Counted from the first letter of the stretch, positions 1 to 12,277 are shown. The stretch: DNA of 23,939 nucleotides from Saccoglossus kowalevskii (GCF_000003605.2 NW_003152757.1:2294-26232), one strand, 5' to 3'. A program made the numbers and translations. The notes: generated by a model from the sequence alone, not told the origin.

Positions 1-3000
1 CCCTGTATCACATTTTCTATTCAATATGATGATTGTGACGTTCCAAAACGCCGTGTATGTTCGCTTATTTTCGACTCATGCTTGATAACATTTCTAATCA
101 TTCTACAGTTGTCGTCTGCCAACATTAGGCGCCTAGGTATTTTTTAAAACCCCTAAGCTATCACTGGCGTTTCAAAAAAAAAAAACATGCTGCGGCGACT
201 TTGAGATATTCTTTTCACGTAACGAGTAGTTCGTGTTTCTATAAGTGAATCACATTGTAGCCATAATTGTATTCATATTCATGAATAATCGTTGGAAGGG
301 ATTTAGTGGTTTTACCTTGCTATCAGCAAGATTGATTTCCACTCAAATACAGTCGAAGATTGAAAGATAAAATCATCCTTTTAAAAATTCATTGACACTT
401 AATACGCAAACATAAAATAGGATGTATCCCATAATTCATTGCACATGGTGTAATAATTGTTCCTAAATACAGTTAGCTGTTACATCAACTTGGATTTCGA
501 CTGCATATATGGCGCGTTAGCTGATACAGCCACGTATTGTTAGTCGGTCTCAAATCATTCGTTATAAGCCAATTCCGCGTCAAAATATAATAGTTTCCAT
601 GATAAATGTTCAACTTCCGATATTTCTGAAAAGGAATTTCACATCACGTCAAACCCATCTGAGTAGGAACATGTCCTGAAAATCACTTAATAAAAGTTGA
701 CGTTAAAATTTGGCGAGAAAAAATGATTATCATTAACGGGGTATAAATGTTAGCTATTAGTGAGTTGCCAGTCTCTATCCGTCACGGTCGGCGTCGTACT
801 GCTCGCTATATTCAAATCAACCCTAACTGTCTTTTAAATCGTTTGTGGCTTGGCGGGAATCGTTACAGATGTCAAACACATCGTCTGACACAAATGAAAG
901 CGTATTCGATCATTCAGTACAGCATTTCGTGGACTGAATCAACAAAATGTTGATTACATATGAGAAAAAACAGAAACATGATGGCGTGAAGGAACTCCAA
1001 GTTCTGTTTTGCTAGAAATTACAATTTTTTTTTCACTTGTGAAAAATCGAAGCCTATTTTTTTTTAACTACGGTATTAAGAAATATTAAAGTCGTAACAC
1101 CCAAAGCCGAGGTCTCCGAGGTACACAGTTTTTAAAGCATATGTATTTGGATAGACTGGCTGCGGCAGTTCGAAGTTGAGTATGCATGGCGAGGACATCC
1201 AATACCGAGTACTTAGTGTTTAGCTCACCTGAAGAAAGGTGAATGAAAAGCGAAGCTTTGCAATCCCCTGCTCCATTAATTGTTCACAATAGAGCGTGCT
1301 CGTGTTCGAATAACAATATGTTTGACTTGCAGATCTACTAGTGCAGTTATTACAAAAGTAGTGGATTTCTTTCTGACTAAGTGGTCTGTCGATCGGTAAA
1401 TGACACCTCGAATAAACAGGGGCTTTGCCGGTTAGAATGGAGTGGCGACTTATTTAATGGGGTCTGTTCGGCCAGCCGTTCAATTGATGTACAGAATGCG
1501 CCGAAAAATCGCCTTAGTGTGTTTCTCAATGAAGCAAAACAAAGGAGGTGGAAATAACACTGATAAGGATCAGCGCGGTGTGGCAAATAATGTGCAAACG
1601 ACCTCTTAAATGGCGGTGAATGGCTGCCATCAATTAAGACAACTTAGTTATCGCTCTTAATAATCAATTTGCCAGTTCCAAAGTCTACCTCTTGGCAGCT
1701 ACACGAGAACCACTCTATTGCATTCCTGGGGGTGAACAGTGTGGACAGTTTGCTTTGCCAAACCAGCTTTGCCGAGATACGGGTTTCTGAAAGCGCTGAC
1801 AATCTACGCACGGTGGGAGATTGTTTAATTATATCAGAGAGCAACACGACACTGAATAACGATAATGGTGCTATACTGCTCCTCCACCGTTGGATGCATG
1901 AGTCACCCTCTCGCTAAATCAAATTTAATAAGCGCGCTACTGTGCTTCGTTTCACATGCTCGCATTCGCACACAACTGTCCGCAGCCAGATTATGGCTGT
2001 GTGAGTCGTTATAAATGGTCAGACTAACAACGATTGCTATCAATTTCGCCGACTCCCGCCGCGGCATTACTCAATTTTGTCTATACGGTTGCCGAATTAA
2101 GTAAGCCCTGTCTCCCCCACTGAAAATTGCACATGTCCCCGTTCAGTTCTATTGGTTGTCATGATAGTGTTTGCCTGGGGGTCTGGACGCGTTTACATAG
2201 CTATATTGGCAGCGGAAGGAATGATAAGCATCTACACGGTGTGACAGGGAAGCCTGATAAAAAATAACCTAATGAGCTAGGCTGTGTACAAAACACCCCG
2301 TATGTACACATTTAATTACTATTTAACACCTAAAGGCCGCGGCAAGTACTTTAACTGCACCTCGTTAAAATGCTGTTATAGGGCTTCATGAAAGTCGACC
2401 CCAATGACAACCAATACGGGATCGGTTAAAAACACAAGTCGACAAATCAGTTCATCAATTACCCTATTATGTCTTTTAAACGTGACATTAATATAGAGGA
2501 ATCCCACTTCGGCATACATTTATGGCGGGTGTTGACCGTGACTCAATGTCGGTTCAGACTAGATTTCGGTGTATTACAAAGCCCGTGTAGTAGCCCTGGG
2601 CATTTTAGTATCTTTATGTTCATAGCAGTAACTCAAATTTTGAGTGAAAATCAACGTTTCTCTTCAAATCATTTAATGTTTTTAAAGACAACTTGGAATA
2701 TTTCCTAATAAATTTTTCCTTTTACCCCTATTACACCGACATTATGAGCCGAAGCTCTGAAGAAAACGGAAACGACAGCTGTAAACTGCTTAGATTTTGC
2801 CCTTAAGGAACTTTGCATTATCTACTGTTATCAAGCCCGCGAGGGGGTATAATATAGCGTTGGCAGAAGTCTGGATAAGCAGCGACCTACGAGTGATGAT
2901 ACACCAGCAGACTGTAACAGAGAAGACCGAGCCCATATTTTGTTAAAAGGTTAGCATTTCGAATCCATAAAAAAACGGTTGCTGTTTCGCATGACCCTGG

Positions 3001-3647
3001 TTATGTCGGTGTCTGTAATTGGCAGTCTGCTGCTATCAATCACCCAATGACTGGTGAATTTGACTCTATTAGGGGGAGTGGGACGTCTTTTGCTATGTAA
3101 CGTAAATTGATTGACAATAGAGAGTAGAAATTAGGCATGATAAATCACGAGGAGTGTATTTACCCGTAATTGACCAATTGTGTGGCGCATTAAGTGCCCG
3201 CGTACGCCGTTTGAGAGAGTTTCTACCACCCAATCGGCGACGAATTCGATATCGCGATGGGGCCAGCGCTTCACAGATAGCTCCTATCCCCCTTGTCAAC
3301 AACCGCCTTTAATTACCCTTATCAGAGCTCCGATCGCTCTATTGATTTGTTTAGTGTGTCAAATAATTCGAGCTTGATTGTTCACCGTTTCTTGAGCGGT
3401 CTTTTTGGTGGTGTCAAGTGATCCGGGGTAAACCTAGCTCCTCCCGCAGCTAGAGAAGGAGTTGTGGTCGATGCATGTGTGTGGCAAAACAGTAGTTATC
3501 GAGCGTGTAGGCTAATACCTGGTATTGTTTCGACTGAGGGACACACATGATATAGGCAGTCACACGTTTTACGTGAGCTGGCCGGTGAGGAATCAATAGC
3601 TGCGCATCATATACCCACATTTTGTTTTATCTCAACGCTGCTATTAC
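1..3647. other. 5' flank of the homeobox gene, no recognisable gene
   Basis: No open frame here looks like a protein family I know, and the short ORFs of 60-82 codons have no support. A 12-A run lies at 174-185. A TATA-like string (TATAATATA) sits at 2848-2856 on the + strand, but without supporting core elements it is weak. The region presumably holds the promoter, 5' UTR and perhaps an upstream non-coding or short coding exon of the homeobox gene, because 3' splice-site-like sequences occur just inside the first recognised exon. Confidence 0.5.
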
Positions 3648-4131
3648 ATGCAGGAACCGACAGCCATAGACTGTCTAAGAATTGTAGCCACGGCAAACTG
3701 TAGCGATACGTGTGTTGTGCAGGCAGACTGGTGGCATATGATGCACGAGGCGGCCATGGAGACAAACGGGGTAATTAAGCACTTCCCTTCCATCGTCGCT
3801 ATCGGTACATGGCACCCACATATCTACGAACAACCCCCAAAACGGCCCACTCCGTATTACATCGCTAATATACTCGGAAACGAAGAAGCAGTACGGACGC
3901 CCAAGGAAAAAACAAGTCTGACGACGAAACACCGACACCAAGAACCAGCGCCCACACTGCCACTAGACGGCGTCTCCGAAAAGAAGCGAACCACGGATAA
4001 CGGCGAGAGGGATATTACCGAAACAGTGTCTGATATTTCGGCGAATATTTTGGATTGTTCAACGGGGAGTGAGACAAGCGGAGGCGACCGAGAAACGGAC
4101 GAGGGGAGCGTAACAACAAATGCTGACCAAG
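3648..4131 (+). CDS. Homeobox gene exon 1 (coding part)
   Basis: This exon encodes residues 1-161 plus the first base of codon 162. It reads [17 protein letters not shown] at residues 55-71, followed by a Ser/Thr/Glu/Asp-rich linker. The donor is CAAG|GTACAA, with the intron starting at 4132, and leaves phase 1. That matches the two bases (AT) that open exon 2 and makes a GAT codon. The start is ambiguous. ATG 3648 is the first in this frame after an in-frame TAG at 3597-3599, but it has T at -3. ATG 3741 has A at -3, and ATG 3756 sits in GCCATGG, the strongest context. Acceptor-like AG dinucleotides after pyrimidine-rich tracts at 3652-3653 and 3721-3722 mean this could instead be an internal exon. 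The stretch from about residue 37 onward is the most protein-like. Confidence 0.8.
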
Positions 4132-6759
4132 GTACAAAAAGGTTAAACTGTTAATAGGGAAATAATGGGTCATTATAACGGCATCATACCCACACTTTAC
4201 GTATGATAACGTGGACGTGTCAGGTGTACACCCAAATAGCTATTATTCAGACGTGAAAGATCACTCATTCAAATAACGTCTCGACTTATAAATGCAACGC
4301 CATTATAATTACAAAAGTCATTTTCAGTTCCCTGTTTGCAAGTTTGGTGTTTGTTTGCAGGGTCGAAAACTAACAAAGCCATGCATGCCCGCCGATTCAA
4401 TCGAAGTGTTTACTCTGGCCATGTATTACGCTTATTCAGACAGCAAAATCAGTTTTATCGGGCAATATTCACACCTAAAAACAATCTCACTGCCCCATGG
4501 AAAAGAGCTACACTATTTACGTTAATTTTCGTTACCTCTTCTGTATACGATAGATAATAATGGCGACGGGAAGCTTACGAAGGGAAACAAGCGGAAAAGC
4601 GGTAACTCTGACGATACATCAGACGACAAAGAAGGGAGCGAGAAAAAGAAAAAGAAAGCGCGGACCACGTTCACAGGAAGACAAATATTCGAGTTAGAAA
4701 GGCAGTTCGAAGTGAAGAAGTATTTATCGGCAAGCGAGCGAGCAGAAATGGCCTCTCTCTTGAACGTAACTGACACACAGGTGAGCCATTAATGCCGTAT
4801 ACACTGTTTTCACAGACTTCACATAGATGTACATATTATTTCACTAATGACCCATTTAAGATTTGACGACATTAATTAATGCGTTAATTGTTAGTTTACT
4901 TAAAATAATTAGCTCCGCCTAGATCCAAAGTATTCGCAAACACAGAACCCTTCCCTGACCGTGGCAGTATTGTAAACATTTCTTCTCCGTCATCGGAATT
5001 ATTTTTGACTTGAAACGACAGATATATTGAGATGTGTTCACTTAGATTACATGGAACATTATTCAACTTTACTGTTTAATAAAACAATGAATCTGAAACA
5101 AAAGTGAAAATTTGAAAACAAATTTTAAATTTTAATGTGTATTTCAGAAGCGTGAACATAGAGTACTCATTAATTAAATAAACAAAAAAAAATAAGGTAA
5201 ACAATTAAATTTAATTCATTAAATTATATTCAATTATTAAAAAAAGGCACAACTGGCTCTCATCATAGTTTCTATAAAGACATCTAGGCCGTTCGGACTA
5301 TTTTTACGTGTTTGCCACAAATCTCGAGTTACTGCCCGTTCTCAAGCTATTGAATTTAGATGGGTGTCATGGATGTAATAAAAATAGTTGTAGACTTAAA
5401 GTGATGTGTTATTTTCAACACACATAACTCCTCAAATTTCGCGTTACAACAGTGCAAATAGCACATTCGCGCATGAAATATTGCTAGAAAATTGCTAATG
5501 TAAGCATAACAATTTATCGGCAGCCTCAGGGCTGGGACTGTAGTCTACAGTCGCCAATTTTTAAAATAATTATTGTAGCAAAACACTCAACAAAATGTCT
5601 TATTGTGGTCATTTGTTTTGCTTTTAAAACATGTTTCGCGTATAAAATTCATCAAAACAACTGATCATTGGATAAACCATGAAAGCAAATCATTCAAGTG
5701 CAATGTCTGTTTCATGAAAAACAGTTTTATTCTATGACAAAATAGTTCGTTGTGTCCATTTCAGTTCAAATGTCCACACCAATTGTGCAATATTAAGCCT
5801 CATAAACATGCACCAAAGGACAAGCGGAATATTTGCTCTTTAATGATAATATGATACTTCTCTATTTTGTCGTAAATAAATAACTAATTAACCAGAAAGA
5901 TTAATTACTGTTGTTATTAAACACAAACTAAATAGAATTGAAAATGCATACGGTTTATCCAAGAGTAATTGTGATTCCCCGATGTATTCATTTGGGTCAA
6001 AGGATAAGGCAAATCAGCCTGAGAAAAATAAGCACGTGGACCGTAGTTCCCGAATATACCAAAACATAATTTAACCTCAGTTATATTCGTTATGTATTCC
6101 ATGGTGTAATTTGCTGTTCCTACAAATGTCCGTAATAAAACAGGGTATACAATCATTCCTTATATACCTTCTGGTTTTAGCACATTCTTTATTATACGAC
6201 CTTTCCCACGCTGGACCTAGCGCGTTACCAGTACTTGCCTCGAACTTTATGTCAACTGCAGGCTGTAGTAGTTATGCATCACCTCGATACTAAATTTGAT
6301 TGGAACGTTTTGGTTACTTTTTTGTTCAAAAAGGTGAAGATTTGGTTTCAAAACAGAAGAACGAAGTGGAAAAAACAGGACGGTATCTCGAACTCGGAAG
6401 CGGCAGAACATAAAATCGGTGGTCCTAAACATATTGACACTATTAAGCAAAGGCAGGCTGAACAGCTGAAGAAAGAGGGGAACTGTCCAAATAATGGCGA
6501 GGGTGAACTTGAATGCAACGGAACTGATAAAAAGAATGTAGAATCACATGTCAGACAAGATAACAATGAAAAAACCGACATTGGGGAAAGAACAATTGTT
6601 GAATGTAACGGGAACGAAAGGTTTGATTCAAGTAATAACGATTCCAGCGAGTGTTCTAGTGACGATGATACGGGGGAAGTGAATCAAACAACACCATCGG
6701 TCATCATATCAACAGCAAATCCCGACAACAGCAGACAAAATAGAGATAATAATCTGTAG
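3648..6759 (+). CDS. NK-like homeobox transcription factor (probably NK7 or Nedx/lms type), join 3648-4131, 4554-4780, 6334-6759
   Basis: This is predicted to be a nuclear DNA-binding transcription factor of 378 residues. The homeodomain covers residues 194-253 (4649-4780 joined to 6334-6381). It has the canonical R5, L16, F20, Y25, W48, F49, Q50, N51 and R53, with [12 protein letters not shown] at the end of helix 3. An eh1-like motif (YYIANIL, residues 70-76) near the N-terminus suggests recruitment of the Groucho corepressor. The order eh1 motif, acidic linker, basic stretch, homeodomain is typical of NKL genes. All three junctions are GT-AG and phase-compatible, giving 1137 nt with one terminal stop. 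A split between homeodomain residues 44 and 45 is a common intron position in this class. The residues after the homeodomain (EAAEHK) and [10 protein letters not shown] in helix 1 suggest NK7 or Nedx/lms. HMX and NKX6 are less likely. The family call is from memory and the start is uncertain. Confidence 0.9.
3855..3878 (+). other. eh1-like (TN-type) Groucho-binding motif
   Basis: Residues 70-77 read YYIANILG. They fit the eh1 pattern of an aromatic residue, any residue, Ile, two variable residues, then Ile/Leu and Leu. The motif follows KRPTP, much as the TN motif of NKX6 proteins follows a TPH sequence. In this family such a motif near the N-terminus binds Groucho/TLE and gives repressor activity. 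The motif is seen directly; repression by this protein is inference. Confidence 0.6.
4132..4553 (+). other. Intron 1 of the homeobox gene (phase 1)
   Basis: This is a 422-bp GT-AG intron. The donor is GTACAA. The acceptor is preceded by a pyrimidine-rich stretch (TTACCTCTTCTG) and ends TATACGATAG. The short ORFs inside it have no family resemblance and carry no homeodomain sequence. Confidence 0.8.
4554..4780 (+). CDS. Homeobox gene exon 2: basic linker and homeodomain residues 1-44
   Basis: The exon starts with the last two bases of codon 162 and then encodes 75 full codons (residues 163-237). A Lys/Asp/Ser-rich linker contains KRK and a run of five lysines, a likely nuclear localisation signal. 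Next come homeodomain residues 1-44, the N-terminal arm with helices 1 and 2 ([13 protein letters not shown], then [19 protein letters not shown]). The exon ends exactly at Gln44 (CAG) before GTGAGC, a strong donor, in phase 0. The open frame does not continue usefully past the donor. [10 protein letters not shown] and [11 protein letters not shown] are the residues that point to the NK7/Nedx part of the NKL tree. Confidence 0.95.
4781..6333 (+). other. Intron 2 of the homeobox gene, splitting the homeodomain at 44/45
   Basis: This is a 1553-bp AT-rich GT-AG intron. The donor is CAG|GTGAGC. The acceptor ends TTTTTTGTTCAAAAAG before GTG AAG ATT TGG. It interrupts the homeodomain between Gln44 and Val45, a position used by many ANTP-class genes. 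I see no exon-like ORF, transposon or structured RNA inside it. The minus-strand ORF at 5917-6156 has no recognisable features. Confidence 0.88.
6334..6759 (+). CDS. Homeobox gene exon 3: recognition helix and acidic C-terminus
   Basis: This exon encodes homeodomain residues 45-60 ([16 protein letters not shown]) and the C-terminal 125 residues, ending at TAG 6757-6759. Gln50 and Asn51 predict TAAT-type core binding. EAAEHK follows directly after the homeodomain. The rest is hydrophilic: a Lys/Gln/Glu stretch ([13 protein letters not shown]) that may form a short helix, then an Asn/Ser/Asp-rich acidic tail ([12 protein letters not shown]) without a recognised domain. The frame remains open upstream to 6235, but that part lies in intron 2 before the acceptor and should not be translated. 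This is the terminal coding exon. Confidence 0.95.
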   Translation: MKIWFQNRRTKWKKQDGISNSEAAEHKIGGPKHIDTIKQRQAEQLKKEGNCPNNGEGELECNGTDKKNVESHVRQDNNEKTDIGERTIVECNGNERFDSSNNDSSECSSDDDTGEVNQTTPSVIISTANPDNSRQNRDNNL

Positions 6760-7648
6760 CCATATTGAAATGGGTGTAAAACTTAGTCTATTTTCGTCGT
6801 CCCTATAAATCGATTCTGACGATAATCGGATTTCAGAAAATGACGCGCAGTGTCTATCCAGTGAACATAACTGAAGATCATGGAGTCTAACAATGGAATC
6901 AATGCTGTTGCTGTTATTATTATTATTATTATTATTATATTTTAATTATTATTAAATATTATTTCTATTATTATTATTAATAGTAGAGTTCCCGAAACAA
7001 GACTCGGGGAAAACTTTGCATGTTTTGACTGACAAACCCGCCATATAATAATGCACAATATGTGTTTGTCAAAAGGCGTTGTTTTACTCGGCATGTGGAC
7101 TTGAATGACCCGACTCAAAAGTGAATAATTATGTACAATATGAATCGATTTATACTGTTCAGTTCTTAACTCTTCATAGAGCACAGTGGCATGTTATATT
7201 ATAGTAATCGGCGAATCATATATGCGCAGTCAAGCGTGCCAACACTCAGATTCTTCTTTTCAAGTCTGGTCAATCTGAGGATTCGTTGCTGCGTATAATG
7301 GGTGTAATCAGAATCGACGCAAAGACGTCGAATTTCTAGAGTCCTTCATCACAAATTCGGCGTATGAATATCAATGTTCGTGGCAAATTGATCGAAGAAG
7401 ATAGGAACCCCGCCTGACCTCATGATTCTCGCCTCCTTGAATAGCAACAAAGCAAAAATATATTAATTAGAATTTAAATATCGACAGTACAATATCTTCA
7501 TGCCATTGTAGGTGATGCAAAAGTAATTATTTTGTACATATTCATATTTCTGAATTTAGTTCACAATTTCTACCGACAGAATACAAAGTCAATACTGTGT
7601 GATTTTCAAACTACCATAATTTATTTCACTCAGCTGCGCTTTAATAAA
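6760..7648 (+). other. Probable 3' UTR and candidate poly(A) signals of the homeobox gene
   Basis: After the stop codon the first poly(A)-signal variant is ATTAAA at 6951-6956, inside a microsatellite. The first canonical AATAAA on the + strand that I find is at 7643-7648, with T/GT-rich sequence about 30-50 bases downstream. Transcription probably ends at one of these. No coding sequence is recognisable in between. Confidence 0.3.
6913..6986. repeat. TTA/ATT trinucleotide microsatellite, interrupted
   Basis: A run of TTA triplets from 6913 to about 6938 is followed by imperfect TTA/ATT units interrupted near 6940-6966. It lies about 150 bases after the homeobox stop codon, probably in the 3' UTR, so length variation could appear in transcripts. 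Confidence 0.9.
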
Positions 7649-10600
7649 GAAAACAAAAACTTGCATCTCAATGAGTTTATATATAAACTTGTCTGATTTG
7701 AATGTTAACGGGCATACTGCATTAGAATAAGGAATAACGCTTGTGTATATATATTTTCTAACTGTAAGCCTTTTTAAATAATAAAAAAGTAAAACAATAT
7801 ATTTTATGTCAATCTCTCTCTTATTGTCAGACGCTTCGTTCCTTGGCGTACCCAGTCACTGTGGTTATATACATCTATATGATGCAGTTGTTTTTGATAA
7901 TATCGCAAAGAAAATTGAATTGGAATAATAACGAGACATGGTGCATTTATATTTTATGGTTATTTTTGAAACAATCACGATTCAAAGCTAGCAGAATAGT
8001 GTCTTTGTTTAGGTCCGCTGCGGGAGCCGTTAATAAACCAGTGTCGGGAACGCAAAGAGGTTTAGTTTAGACCTAATGAAGCGTCGATAGATTTGAAAAT
8101 TGTATTCACTTGTGATAAAATAAAAACTCGCAGCATTTTAAAAGCCCCATGTTCTTCCTATCACGGCACAATATATATTAAAAGTGTAAATCGCGCAAGT
8201 AAGCTATTAGTAGGAGTTTTATCTCATGCTGTGACTCAGCCATAGCTGCGTTACGTACAGAAGACTTCTTTCATAGATGTACTACAGCGGGTGTATTAAA
8301 GTCTCTACGCATGGCGTACGGCGGTGATTTTGTGCTTGATTTGGTCGATTAATGTCCCCTAGCCCCAATTCACAGATGCACAGCTCGTCAGGAATCCTGT
8401 CTACACAATTTTGTACTAACAACCACCATAGATTAGGACTTTAAATGAATTTTCGTTTCATGCGACATTACTTCCTTACCAGCGACTCTGTGTATGTGTT
8501 TGTATAATGGACGTGCGGCAAATAGTAACGGGGATTTAACCAAGAGCGTGTCTTTGAGGACGTTTAACTCACTATAAATTATCGATTTCAATTTTCTGGG
8601 CCCTCAAATGCGGCAAAATAGTCTTTTTTTGGCAATTTGACACCCAAATTTTTAGTGTGATATTGTGTTTATTTCGTCTCAGATACACTAATTTAATCGT
8701 CCGGCCAACTTGTACTTTATTTGGCTCCAAACCCCTGGGTTAGTTCTTAGCTACATTGCTTGAACGGCCCAGCCCGTTGAAGAATAAGTCAACCGGACTG
8801 TTACCTTACCGTTCGTCTGTGTGACAAGCACTAACTTCGACGTCACGTCTTTGTTTCTTACGAATGAAACCTCTGTTATGTAACATTAACTCTAATAACT
8901 GTTACGAATATTTGATTTACAAAGTTTCAAAATCACGCTATTCTATTTCTGATAGCTTTTGCCACAATAAATGGTAATATTAGCGCATTTAATTATATTT
9001 TACACGTCTTCAATGAGTTTGAATTGTTAACCAATATTTATATTTGCGTTATTATTATTTTAGATTATTTATATATATTCCTTGTTGGTGCGTGGGTTGT
9101 TTTTAAAGTGTACGTTAATATGATGACCCCATGCCCAAACAATCTCGACAACACGACCCACTATAACACACACTATAAAAATCGCAATATTCTAGTTTTG
9201 ATGCCGACAACAAATCGTTCAGTAATAACTGTCAGTGTTTAACACGTTCAAATAAATGATGAGTAACCTTGAGTGGTGCTTGAATTAAGGCATTCGGTTG
9301 GATTTGAAATTTGATCCTTTTATTCACACATCTTTGCGTGTGATGATAAAAACATTCTTAACATGGTTCAGACAATGTAATTTCTAATGGTAATTTCCTT
9401 CACTCCACTGGAGAACAACAAATGTTTTAAAATTTTAAGAGATTTATGTTTCGCATTCTGAAAATATTGATATCACCGTACATGTTGACAATTATAAATA
9501 GGCGCAGTCAGGTATTTGTGATACTGAGTTTTTGAACTTGATGGGCTATATTGGCCATGAGTGTTAAATATCTAGGCTAATCAGTAAACAGTGGCATTTT
9601 AATGTTGGCCCGTGTCTGCCGAGTTGTACGATCAAACGTGTCATGTTAATCGTTTCATTGAGCGACAACTATCAATACTCTTATCACCACTGTGTGTTAT
9701 ATCCACACCTTAAGCGGCAACAAAATGGCGACACTGCCAAGGATTGTCTCAAATCTACCGTTACCACACCTTATATGCTGATCAGAACACAGTGACAACA
9801 GCATGAGTTGTATATTATGATATTATATAAGTTTATAACGTCGGTGATGTCTCCGTCCGCCATAACCTACGGCACATAAATAGATCAGGACAAAACACCG
9901 ATTTAATTAAATATTTATTTAATTTACTGACATTACAGGAGCAATGTGCGTGGGTGGTGCCAGTTCATCAGACATGACTAAAGGGTCGATATGAACAAAA
10001 CGCTTATCAGATTTGAGGTCCGTACAGTCAAATTAGCGACATAAACGTGATAACAACCAATCGCCTTCCCTGGTATTTACTGGTTCTGAAACCCGAATTT
10101 TCCCACCCGATGGCGGTGTCTGTGGAGCTGGGGCACTGGCAATAGTTTCATGGTCACATTGCATAAAGCAGAGACAGTCGCCCGGTAATATACTGCCATT
10201 GTTGTACACGCTTACGTGACGGGATTGGGGTACTGTTTGTTTTATTTACAAAAAATAGCTTCTAAATTAGTCCTCTGACAAATGATGTCAAGTGTTGAAA
10301 ACGTAAACTGAAGTTTTTCCATGAGTTATTGAAATTATATGAAAGGCAGAAAGAATCTTGGCAAGTCATGCACTGACCAGACATTGTACTGTATACTTAA
10401 ATTATTCACACCATCTAATCTGGTCTTGTCTTCGGGGGGCGTGGGTGACTTATATTAAAGAGCGTTCTTTGCGTAATTAAAGATTGATATAAATTGGAGG
10501 AACATGGTCAAATAATCGAGGCTTACCCGGTAATGAAAGTGAGTGGCATATATTGAAATTCCATGTAATTCATATAAAGACAACACGTTAAAGACTATGT

Positions 10601-12277
10601 TTAACTAGACATATGGTATTTTTTTTGTTCTTAACTTTAACACATAATTTCAAATTATTTGTACTGATATCCACTCATTTAATGTTATACGCTCCGTAAC
10701 CTTTCAAATAATCGATCAGTCTATAGTATATCTAATCATTTAAAAAAGACTTTAGACAAAAATTAACATGTTCACAAATGGCGGATACATTATCTTCACT
10801 TAATCACTTGAGCAGAGAAACAAACCATGATTTGTTGTCCGATTTCACCATCCACGTCACCAAAAGACGATGATTCCCAGCCAAGAAAACACAAAGAGCG
10901 GTAATACCAAACGTACTACCCCCCTCCCCAACAGCGGACACAGTCTATTCCTTCAACACCTGTCCACATTGTTATCATGCCCGGGTTACTAGAAGTCCAT
11001 CCGACAGTCTTTCCACCCTGTTTGATTAATATAGTATTTTAAGACTGAACTATTTGAACAAGAAGTCTGAAAACATCTTAACCCACAACCGACTAGCCGC
11101 ACTTATGTGGCTTCACATGTACACCCTTTAAACATTTTCTTTTCTCACGCCGTATCGATTTTTATCGCAATTGGTCCATTGTATTGTTTCTAACTTATAC
11201 CAACCACAGAATGCATTAACATTCTCTGAGCACGAATTAAATGCTCCATGGCCTCACACCAATGTAACCTACTCCTTCTCGCAATATTGGACAACTATTT
11301 AAACGCAATCAGTATACAGAGTCTCGAGTCCAATGGTATTGAAATTAAAGCAAGCGCACAAAACCTGCGGGTAACCCGATCGACTTTTATTCGGCAGTGA
11401 ATGAGCGATTCGCTTTCTCTCTCTAAACAGAAAGCTATTAAAGCGACTAGCAGGGATACAATCGGGAGCAAGGGACACCATGACAAATAAGACTGCCTTC
11501 TATCAAGCTGGCAATTAAGTGTGATGTATTGGTTGCCGTTGCTCACTGGTATGTCACTTAATGCATCGCTAGAGCCTATAGAAAACATGTGTTTCTGGGG
11601 CTCGTGGGATTTTCAATTCTCAGTCTACTCTTGAATTAAAGCAGTTATACAACTTTTGCTTTGTACATCAAAGAAATGGGAATCCTGTACAGGTTATACG
11701 CCTATTTTCAAGTTTAAAACATACTAATTGTCACTGTTAACCTGACACGTACCCCTACATGAGGCTGAGTACCACAGAATAGAGCGACCTACATCACGGA
11801 GATGTGGATCAGACTCGTGTGGGTACTGAGTTCGACGCGCAAGCTTCGTCTACCTACGCGTATAGGGCGACGCCGGGATCGCCATAATGCCATTATTTCG
11901 AGATGACCATACGTCTCTGCCATGATAGTCATAACCAATGTCGGGTTTATGTTTCATAGATTCAATTAGAACAGACAGCAGGAGGAGATATGACTTAAAA
12001 TCATATTCTGTGCAATGTTTTCGAACATTGTCTTATGGGATATATTACTTTTGTTTATGCACCGCTAACAAATACAATAACAAACAATAATTATTAACGT
12101 CCATGTTTCTATGCTGATCGTATAGTTACTGTTTTTTTAATTTTTTGTATAAATTTTATAAATACTGTTTTATCGTCGCATGTCAGTGGTAGCAATAAAG
12201 ATATTGTTAATGCTAATAAAGTTGGGTTTCATTGTTATACAGCATATTTTAATTATACAATTAGTATCAATATCCTA
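7649..12277. other. Intergenic or regulatory sequence, no gene recognised
   Basis: This is AT-rich unique sequence with scattered short ORFs (75, 72, 97 codons) that lack domain features. A few TF-like words occur, such as a GACGTC word near 8840 and homeodomain-type TAATTA words near 10475, none in a convincing cluster. No tRNA, rRNA or transposase signature was found. Confidence 0.5.

Noticed and set aside
1669-1917. 82-codon + strand ORF
   Set aside because: It has no recognisable motif, an overlapping minus-strand ORF of similar length, and no splice or promoter support.
4292-4557. ORFs of 77 and 73 codons within intron 1
   Set aside because: They lie between a matched donor and acceptor and have no protein-family features.
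6235-6333. Upstream part of the open frame that runs into homeobox exon 3
   Set aside because: It lies before the acceptor AG at 6332-6333. Homeodomain residue 45 must follow Gln44 from exon 2, so this part is intron.
11761-11880. tRNA-like or SINE-like segment (GAGTTCGACGCGC resembling a B box)
   Set aside because: The B-box match is partial, and I could not fold a cloverleaf or find an A box at the right spacing.
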